Positions 17,311-24,400 of a DNA stretch of 41,347 bases are shown here, piece after piece; the stretch's first letter is position 1; each line of letters opens with the position of its first letter. Under the pieces are notes generated by a model that saw only the letters and a program-made list of their open reading frames with translations, did no database searches and was not told where the DNA came from. The DNA comes from Pseudomonas folii (GTDB lineage Bacteria; Pseudomonadota; Gammaproteobacteria; Pseudomonadales; Pseudomonadaceae): contig NZ_JACONW010000043.1 of assembly GCF_014357575.1 (NCBI RefSeq), positions 1-41,347 of the forward strand, given 5' to 3'. The position numbers and the translations under genes are program-made.

Positions 17311-19411
17311 AACTGCCTGGACCTGCCTGCCTTTGATGGCCGCGATGCTCTGGGCCACGCCCACCTTTGCCGTCGTACCGGAGCAATGGCGCGACACCCC
17401 GTATGCCTATGACGCCAAGAATGCGCCGTTGACGCAGGTCCTCAAGGACTTCGCCGAGAGTTTCGGCGTCAGTCTGGAGATGGAAGACATCAGCGGCACC
17501 GTCAACGGGCGGATGCGCAGTGAAAGCCCGGAGGCGTTTCTTGATCGCCTTGCGCTGGAGCATCAATTTCAGTGGTTCGTTTACAACAACAGCCTGTACA
17601 TCAGTCCGCTTGATCAACAGCAATCCAAACGTATTGAAGTGGATGAGAAGTCCGTCGATGACCTCAGCCAGGCATTGACCGATGTCGGCCTGCTCGATCC
17701 GCGCTTCGGCTGGGGCGCTCTGCCCGAGCAGGGCGTGGTGCTGGTGCGGGGCCCGCGTCGTTACGTCGAGTTGATCGAAGACTTCAGCAAGAAGCAGCAA
17801 AGCCGCGATGAAAAGCAGGAAGTCATCTATTTGCCGCTCCGCTACGCGAACGCCGCCGATCGACCGATCAAATACCGCGGCGAAAGCCTGAAAGTCGATG
17901 GCGTTGCCACGTTGCTGCGAAACCTGCTGGAGCGTCGCTCCTCAATGGGCGGCGGGTTGACTTCTGATGCCCTGCGCACCGGCACGCTTCCCTTGGCGGG
18001 CATGGGCGGCATGAGCACGGGTTTCGGCGCTGACGCGAGTAATTTTCCGCAGTTGTTCGACGACTCCGTTGCCAGCAATTTCAGCGGCAAGAATTATGTG
18101 GCACCTACCGAAGACGAGCGGCGCTCTACGCGCTCGCGTAATCACATTCGGGTTGAGGCGGACGTGCGTAACAACGCCGTGCTGATCTACGACGATCCCG
18201 AGCGGCGTTCGATCTACAAGGATCTGGTCGAGGAGCTGGACAAGCCACGTAACGTGATCGAGATCGACGCGATTATTGTCGACGTTGACCGCAACTCCAT
18301 GGATGAACTGTCCAGCAACTGGGGGTTGAGCGCCGGTAACTTCAGCGGCGGCGCGAGCATCGCCGAGAACGGCCGCAGCTCGACGATGTATGTTCAGGAT
18401 CGGGACAAGTTCTTTCTGGGCTTGCGCGCACTGGAAGGTAAAGGATCGGCCACGATCATCGGCAATCCTTCGGTGCTGACCCTGGAAAACCAGCCAGCGG
18501 TAATCGACTTCAGCCAGACCGAAATTCTTGAGGCTATCGGTGAGCGGGTTGCCAATTTCCAGCCGCTGACGGCGGGCACCAGCCTGCAGGTCATTCCGCG
18601 TTCAATCACGGCTTCCGGTGCCAAAGACCAGATGATTCAGATGGTCGTCGATATCGAGGACGGGCAGATTCAGGAATCCAATATCCGCGCCGAGCAGCCT
18701 TCGGTGCGCCGTGGCAACGTCAGCACTCAGGCGGTGATTGCCGAGAAAGCCTCGCTGGTGGTGGGCGGTTTTCATGTCTATGAAAACAACGAGCGGCGCA
18801 AGAAAGTGCCTTATTTGAGCGCGATCCCGATTATTGGCAAATTGCTGTTCACGGCCAGCGAGCGCAGTGAGTCTAACCGCGAACGCTTGTTCATCCTGAC
18901 GCCGCGCCTGATTGGTGACCAGGTGAACCCGATGCGCTACGTCGACTACGCCAATCCCAATCACGTGCAGGATCGTCTGGACAAGATTAAAAAGCGCCGC
19001 GAAGGCACCGAGCGACCCAACCGCACGGTGGTCACCAAAGCGCTGAGCGAGATGATTCAGGGCACGTTGCCTGCGGGCTTTACCGCTGCGGCCATACCTC
19101 TGCGTCCCGAAACATTGTGCGATGGCAATCCTGACCTGCAACTCGATCCACGGCGTGCGCAATGGTATGCCGGCGATGCAGGGTTTGGTGTCGCCGTCGC
19201 GCTGGTACGCAACTCGACCGATAAGCCGCAACGCGTTGATGAAGCCAGCTGTGGCGGTCGTTATGCGGTCGGCGTGAGCGTCTGGCCCAGTGCCTGGGTG
19301 CCGCCAGGTGGCGAGGCCGAGGTGTTCATTGCCTTGCGTCCGCCCAAGGTCAACAGCGGCGCGCCGCAACGTCGTTCATTGCTCACTACTGTGGAGGTCA
19401 GCCAGCCATGA
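17303..19411 (+). CDS. hrcC: HrcC, outer-membrane secretin (SctC)
   Basis: The 702-aa secretin has a signal peptide (1-23, ending ATPTFA). N-terminal ring domains follow (NAPLTQVLKDFAESFGVSLE; an N1-like YLPLRYANAAD region). The secretin core lies at about 310-560, with RNVIEIDAIIVDVDRNSMDE, GNPSVLTLENQPAVI and the signature VPYLSAIPIIGKLLF, then RLFILTPRLI. The C-terminal extension (about 580-702) is a feature of Hrp1 HrcC proteins and contains two cysteines that could pair. It forms the outer-membrane ring; HrpT is the likely small lipoprotein partner. The hrpT start overlaps the stop as ATGA. Confidence 0.96.
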   Translation: MGKTAWTCLPLMAAMLWATPTFAVVPEQWRDTPYAYDAKNAPLTQVLKDFAESFGVSLEMEDISGTVNGRMRSESPEAFLDRLALEHQFQWFVYNNSLYISPLDQQQSKRIEVDEKSVDDLSQALTDVGLLDPRFGWGALPEQGVVLVRGPRRYVELIEDFSKKQQSRDEKQEVIYLPLRYANAADRPIKYRGESLKVDGVATLLRNLLERRSSMGGGLTSDALRTGTLPLAGMGGMSTGFGADASNFPQLFDDSVASNFSGKNYVAPTEDERRSTRSRNHIRVEADVRNNAVLIYDDPERRSIYKDLVEELDKPRNVIEIDAIIVDVDRNSMDELSSNWGLSAGNFSGGASIAENGRSSTMYVQDRDKFFLGLRALEGKGSATIIGNPSVLTLENQPAVIDFSQTEILEAIGERVANFQPLTAGTSLQVIPRSITASGAKDQMIQMVVDIEDGQIQESNIRAEQPSVRRGNVSTQAVIAEKASLVVGGFHVYENNERRKKVPYLSAIPIIGKLLFTASERSESNRERLFILTPRLIGDQVNPMRYVDYANPNHVQDRLDKIKKRREGTERPNRTVVTKALSEMIQGTLPAGFTAAAIPLRPETLCDGNPDLQLDPRRAQWYAGDAGFGVAVALVRNSTDKPQRVDEASCGGRYAVGVSVWPSAWVPPGGEAEVFIALRPPKVNSGAPQRRSLLTTVEVSQP

Positions 19412-19611
19412 AAGCTGTCTTGCTCGCTGTCACCGTGATGTTGTTGGCCGGTTGCTCGTCTTTTGGCCACCGCGGGTGCGCTAAAGAAGCGTGTGACCGG
19501 CCTGTTTCCAACGACCGTGAGGTTGTTATCTGGTGGCCGTCGGATATGCGCGACGGCCTCGGCCTGGGGGATGAACAGGCCGATTTCACTCGAGTGCCCT
19601 TGGAGGATTAA
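19408..19611 (+). CDS. hrpT: HrpT, small outer-membrane lipoprotein
   Basis: The 67-aa lipoprotein has signal MKAVLLAVTVMLLAGC with the lipidated Cys16. The mature part keeps two more cysteines (RGCAKEACDRP). In Hrp1 systems HrpT sits beside HrcC and is thought to help secretin placement or function. It overlaps hrcC by four bases; hrpV starts five bases after it. Confidence 0.9.
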   Translation: MKAVLLAVTVMLLAGCSSFGHRGCAKEACDRPVSNDREVVIWWPSDMRDGLGLGDEQADFTRVPLED

Positions 19612-19615
19612 CGCT

Positions 19616-19981
19616 ATGCCTGCTCGTAATACAGACAAGGCGCAATTTTATGCCGAAGTGGTGGCAGGACGCCCTGCTATCTGGGAAATCGCCGCTGGCG
19701 TAGCCTTTTGCACACGACGCGAATGCCTGGACTGGGGCCTGGCCTTGCAGGTTGACTGGCATAGCCTGGGACCTTCGCAATTAGGTGATGCGCTGGAGCG
19801 TCGTTTCGATGATCCGGAACGCTACAACGATTACTTTCTGTTCCTGGATTCACGCCGCGATTTCGTGGTCTGGCACTGTTTGCCGGGCGAACTGGACACT
19901 GCCGCGCTGGATGAAATCAGCGCTCATCAATTGCAGCTCATGGGGCTGGAGCACTTGGGCGAAGGTTTGGCGCGCCATTAA
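19616..19981 (+). CDS. hrpV: HrpV, negative regulator of HrpS
   Basis: The 121-aa acidic cytoplasmic protein includes QFYAEVVAGRPAIWEIAAGV and YNDYFLFLDSRRDFVVWHCL. In P. syringae HrpV binds HrpS and represses hrpL expression, and is itself titrated by HrpG. The ATG at 19616 has GGAGG upstream (in tggaggatta); a longer frame from 19463 would overlap nearly all of hrpT and is rejected. It is the last regulatory gene of the hrpF operon, followed by shcE. Confidence 0.88.
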   Translation: MPARNTDKAQFYAEVVAGRPAIWEIAAGVAFCTRRECLDWGLALQVDWHSLGPSQLGDALERRFDDPERYNDYFLFLDSRRDFVVWHCLPGELDTAALDEISAHQLQLMGLEHLGEGLARH

Positions 19982-20031
19982 TACGCGCCATGTCCCGTAA
20001 CGCCGATCTTCATTTATAGGGAGTAGAATTC

Positions 20032-20418
20032 ATGACCACACCTCACGCAGACCGTTTGCTTGCGGCGCTGGCCGCCCAGGCTGGCAGTGAACTGGTATTC
20101 AAGGATGGCCTTTGTGCGCTGGCCGACGAGCAGGGCCAGGAGCTGGCCAATATTGAAGTACCTGCACCGGGTGACGTCGCATTTGTGCACGCCCGCATTG
20201 ATCTTGATCAGACGCAACGTGGCATTCACGAGCGTTTGCTGCAGCTCAATTTCAAGCCTGACCAGTTGGGCGGTTGCTGGTTGGCTCTGGATGCGCAGAA
20301 CACCGTCCGTTTGTGCGCGCAGCAAGATCTCAGCGTGCTCAATGAATTGAGCTTCAGTCAGTGGATCATGGGCTTCGCTGATCGGCTGGCTACTTTGCGT
20401 CGTACGCTGGTGCGGTAA
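20032..20418 (+). CDS. shcE: ShcE/AvrF-type chaperone for AvrE
   Basis: The 128-aa protein has the CesT/Tir class I chaperone character: small, acidic, with an N-terminal helix (HADRLLAALAAQAGSELVF), then strands (LCALADEQGQELANIEVPAP), FKPDQLGGCWLALD and a C-terminal helix. It resembles the AvrF/ShcE chaperones that keep AvrE-family effectors secretable. A GGGAG ribosome site precedes the ATG. It lies 50 bp after hrpV with no hrp box between, so it probably rides on the hrpF operon. avrE itself is on the opposite strand about 1 kb away, unlike the adjacent same-strand pair of P. syringae. Confidence 0.82.
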   Translation: MTTPHADRLLAALAAQAGSELVFKDGLCALADEQGQELANIEVPAPGDVAFVHARIDLDQTQRGIHERLLQLNFKPDQLGGCWLALDAQNTVRLCAQQDLSVLNELSFSQWIMGFADRLATLRRTLVR

Positions 20419-20450
20419 CGTGGCTGCATTCCTTCTATTCATGGGGATGT

Positions 20451-20760
20451 TTGTGTACATATCCGTTGTTGCGTTAAGGGGGATATTGGTTGCGCTTTTA
20501 CAGCGCGTCACTTTTGATAGATCCGGAAGCCGGCCCAGACAAAAGTAACCAAAACGCTCTTGCCCCATCACTCGGCACCTCGCTGGTGCTCGGTGTACCC
20601 GCCCGCAGATCCTGAACCGTGGGCCGCCGCAACGGGCCATCCATGGCCCAATGCGGCTAACCCGGCGTCCTGCCACTCTTCAACTCAAGAGCGCCCCACG
20701 CTTCAGAATCTGCGTTCGGCCAGCGTGGTTTAACGGGGCGCCTAAGATCAAAATCAAAAG
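20451..20760 (+). repeat. Long intergenic repeat, copy A
   Basis: About 310 bp beginning ttgtgtacatatccgtt and ending gatcaaaatcaaaag. It matches the stretch at 40790-41071 in the same orientation over most of its length, with blocks such as ggttgcgcttttacagcgc and gtggtttaacggggcgcct. No credible gene lies in it. An inverted short copy follows at 20962-21082. Confidence 0.85.
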
Positions 20761-20826
20761 CGCGGCGGCCTGACAGCCGACCTGGTTGTTTGAACCTGCT
20801 ACCTTCGCTCCTGCTAACACGGACCT

Positions 20827-20916
20827 TGTGGGAGCGGTGCTTGCCCGCGATTCAGGCGCCACGGTACGTCAGATATACCGCGTAATCGTTCATCGCGGGC
20901 AAGCACCGCTCCCACA
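20827..20916. repeat. REP-like inverted pair between the two arms of the long repeat
   Basis: The arms 20827-20850 (tgtgggagcggtgcttgccc...) and 20893-20916 are 24-nt perfect reverse complements. This is a third arm type, different from those at 4788 and 10447. Confidence 0.9.
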
Positions 20917-20961
20917 TAAAACCGCGTGTATCCAGGCCCTGATCTAGATCTGCTTAGATCT

Positions 20962-21082
20962 GCTTTTGATTTTGATCTGAGGCACCCAGTGGTAGGCATG
21001 TACGGATCAACCACATGGGTTACAAAAAAGTGACGCGCTGTAAAAGCGCAACCCCAAAGCAGCCGTTACCGCAGCAACGGAT
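20962..21082 (-). repeat. Inverted, shortened copy of the long intergenic repeat
   Basis: Read on the minus strand this starts atccgttgctgcgg, continues ggttgcgcttttacagcgcg and ends gatcaaaatcaaaagc, so both ends of copy A are present but the middle is missing. With copy A it forms a large inverted repeat around the REP-like pair. Confidence 0.8.
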
Positions 21083-21162
21083 TAGCGCACAGATAGGGGT
21101 TTATAACAGCCGCGCCGAACGCGCCGCATACCGCAGCAACGTTCGGCCTGGAGGGGAGAGGC

Positions 21163-21375
21163 TTAGTAAGTCGCCGGTTTGTTCTCGTTAGCGCTGGCGT
21201 AGGAAACCGGTTCGCCGCTGGGCCCGCCGGTGATCAGGTTTTTTGCGGCTTCGAGACCACTGCTGGCCAGTTGCTGACCAGCGCCCTGGGCAAGATTTGC
21301 CCCCAGGTCTTTACCGAGATCTTTAGCCATTGGAGCGGCTGCGCGTGCTGCGGTGGCGAGGACTGCTGGGATCAT
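21163..21375 (-). CDS. Small Ala/Gly-rich protein downstream of avrE, 70 aa
   Basis: The protein begins MIPAVLATAARAAAPMAKDL, has an Ala/Gly/Leu-rich amphipathic middle (GANLAQGAGQQLASSGLEAA) and a polar tail. It has a strong AAAGGA ribosome site about 9 nt before the ATG. It lies 78 bp after avrE on the same strand with no hrp box between, so co-transcription with avrE is likely. I do not recognise a family. Candidate roles include a small secreted protein, a pilin-like or translocator-associated peptide, or an effector partner; none is proven. Confidence 0.6.
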   Translation of the reverse strand: MIPAVLATAARAAAPMAKDLGKDLGANLAQGAGQQLASSGLEAAKNLITGGPSGEPVSYASANENKPATY

Positions 21376-21453
21376 GATGTTTTTCCTTTCAGGGTTGGTA
21401 AAACAGGGTTGAGGTGAAACGAGGGATAACTGCCTGCGCGGCGCCTTTAATCA

Positions 21454-24400
21454 TCACAGAGCGCCCGTACTGCGTGGCCCGCTGCCGGTATTGGCACTGT
21501 TGCTGGAATGCTCGACGATGGTTTCTCCAGGCTTGGCCCGGCCAACGTCTTCTTCGCTGTGCAGGTCCTTCTTGTTGCGTGAACCTTTAATGGCATAGCC
21601 CTTGGCGTTCATGTCATCACGCACTGGCTTGTCCACCAGTGGCCGCACCAGAAGACCGCCAGGCGTCATGCTGATTGGCCGGTGCTCCTCTTCCTGGCTG
21701 TACTTGAGGTCCAGCGATGCCAGCACCACCGAGTCAGTGACCGATGCGCTGCTTTTGGCGCTGAGCAGCAGGCTGGGCGTCGCCTTGGAGTCGGTCTGAG
21801 TCGCACCGCGCAGCAAGGTGAAGCGCTTGATCCGCACGTTGTCGTCATTTCTCAAGGCGTCTTCGAGTTTTTTCTGAATTTTCGGGTCCTGTGTGTTCAG
21901 GCTGTTCTCGATGCTTTCCAGGACCTTGGGTTTGAGTTCCAGAGTCACCTCCATGGACGTAGGGCCGGAGTGTTCAGCACGGCGGGCCATTTCCTGAAGC
22001 ACGGGGCTCTTGTTGATGAAGGTGGCGATGGCGTTAGCGTTCTGGGTTGAGGTCCTGTCGCGCCAAGGGGCTGAGTCACCGACCAGACCACCTTTGCGCA
22101 GTTGCAATCCTGTGTTGGTGAACTTGTGTTCGCCAGAGGCCAGCAGGCGTCCGCCGCTCTTGGACAGGTCGTTGTTCTTGACCAGTTGCTGGACGCTGTA
22201 ACGCAGCTCTTGCAGCGTCTCGTTGTCGTGAGGCAGATTGTCGAGATGGTCGACCACGGCCTTTAGTGCCGCCAGATGGCCTTCCGGATTTTCGACTTTC
22301 TCGCCTGCATCAATGGCTTTACTGGCTTTTTCCAGCAGTTTGGAGTTCTCCGTCGCCTTGATATCGGCTTTCATTGCGACAGCCAGGGTTCGAGCGTCGT
22401 TGAGTACTTTGTTGCGCTGCTCCTGGGTCGGCGCTGCAGGCAGGCTGGCGATGGCCTTCTGCAACGCGTCGACCTCATTATTTTTGGGCATGCTGTTATT
22501 CAGACGCGGTAACAGCGTGCTCAAGTTAGCCACGCGCTCTCGCGCTGGCCGCGGTGGCACGGCTGGCGGTAACGCGCGGCCTCCCAGAGGGCTTGAGGGC
22601 AGGGTCGCCGAGGCCGGCGTTGGCGCGGGTGCGCAGCGTTCCAGTTCGGTCAGCAGGGCTTTTCGCTCTGCCAGTGCCTTGGCAATCTCTTTGTCTTTGA
22701 GCACCTTGCCCAACGACTTTTCCACGTCGTGCAACTGAGGCGTGGTCACTGCCTTGCCGGGCTTGAAGTTGAGGGTGAATTTGTCGTTTTTGGCCCGGTC
22801 CAGCGCAAAGCTGACGCTGAGAGCATCAGGCAGCACGGTCTGGCCGACCAGAATATGATTATTCACGCCCATGTTGTTGGCCGTCTGGTCAGGGTGAACG
22901 TTACCGTTGGTAGCCAGCCCGACTCGGGCATAGGCGCCTGCGCTGGCGGAGGGCAGTGCCTCGAAGGCGCGTTTTACAGCTTTAGCATCTTGCCCTTCGC
23001 CTTTGTGGGTGGTGACCTTGGTGTTGGAATAGCTCACCAACGTGGCTTCTGCGTTGATCCCGGCAGTAGCGCGCAGGAAGGCGTTCCATACTCCACCGCT
23101 TTCGTTGCGCAGCATCGTACCGCCCAGGTTCAGGCGTCCCAGATCGACGCCGCTACCGACGCCTATTGACCCTTGGTTAACTTTGCTTTTTTCCACCGAG
23201 CCGCCTTTGTCCTTGCCCAGGCGATACAGGTCGGCCAATGAAGCACTGGGATCCAGCAGGTTCTCCATGACGTTGGCCATGCTTGCATTGCTGGCAGTCA
23301 ACCAGCCTGCTATTGCGCGGCTTTGAGTCAGTTTGAAACTGGCGTCGGCACTGTACAATTCGCCGGCACTGCTCGGATTGCCCTTCGGCTCGGAGCTGAA
23401 CAAGCGTGAGAAAACCGCCGACGGGGCGTGGTAGTAGCCGACGTTCAGGAACTCGTTTCTGCTACGGCTGTTTTTCAGGCCCAGTGTCGTCGCATCTTCA
23501 CCGCCTTCGGTTTCCAGGCTGATCCCATGTTCGCGCCCAATGCCGAAGTTGACGTAAATTCCGCCGCCATCCGGGGTTAGCGGGACGAACATCGCAGGTG
23601 ATGTAAAGGTCGCACCCTTGCTGCGCAGCAGTGAGGTCGCGTCGCCCACCTGCAGGTTGCCGAAATGGTCGCCGATGGCGCGCAGATCTTCGGAGAACGA
23701 GCGCGTGGTGTTGTAATTCAGGCCATGCCGACCGGTAAGCTCCCGGGCTACAGTGTCGCGAGCCTGGTGCAGCTTCTCAAGTTGGCGGTGGCTGACGATG
23801 CCGTTGTCGCTGAACAGTTTGATGTCGCTGTTTTCATAGGCCATGCGCAGGCCTTGTAACTGATCCAGCGTGGTGCTCTTGCCAGGCCCGACATTTTCGC
23901 TGTTTACGATCTGGGTCTGGCCTTGTTGACTGTGCACTCGCCCCAAAAGATCGCGCACCTGAAGAAGCGTCTGGGCATCGAGCAGCACACGATCCTCCAG
24001 CAGGCTGCTCTTGCTTTCGTTGCGGCCTGTGTTGTCGTAGCCCGGTTCCAGTTGGCGGACTGGCAGCTTCAGGCCTAGCTGGATCAACTCTTCGAGTTTG
24101 GTCTGCGCCTTGCTGGTGAGGCTGAGTCCGCTGTCGAGCAAGGCATCCTGCATGACTTTGACTGCGCCGGTGGCCTTGACTGTGCCTGTGCCCGGGGCCG
24201 TGGCGTTGGATACCCCAGGTTTCAGGGCTTTACCGCGCTCATCGAGCAGTTTGTGAATCTGGCCCAAGCGGACGATTGCCTGGTAGCTGCTGTCCTCGAT
24301 GTCTTTGTGCAGTGTTTCGAGGCCGGTATGCAGTTGCGCTTTTTCCTGGTCTGCGCGGGTTTTTGGTACAGCCTTGCTTTCCAGCAGCGCTATCCCTGCC

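Noticed and set aside
19982..20031. A separate hrp box for shcE
   Set aside because: No GGAAC/CCAC pair with the right spacing here or in the end of hrpV.
20014..20676. Minus-strand open frame of 220 codons over shcE and repeat copy A
   Set aside because: Half of it is antisense to shcE and the rest is intergenic repeat.
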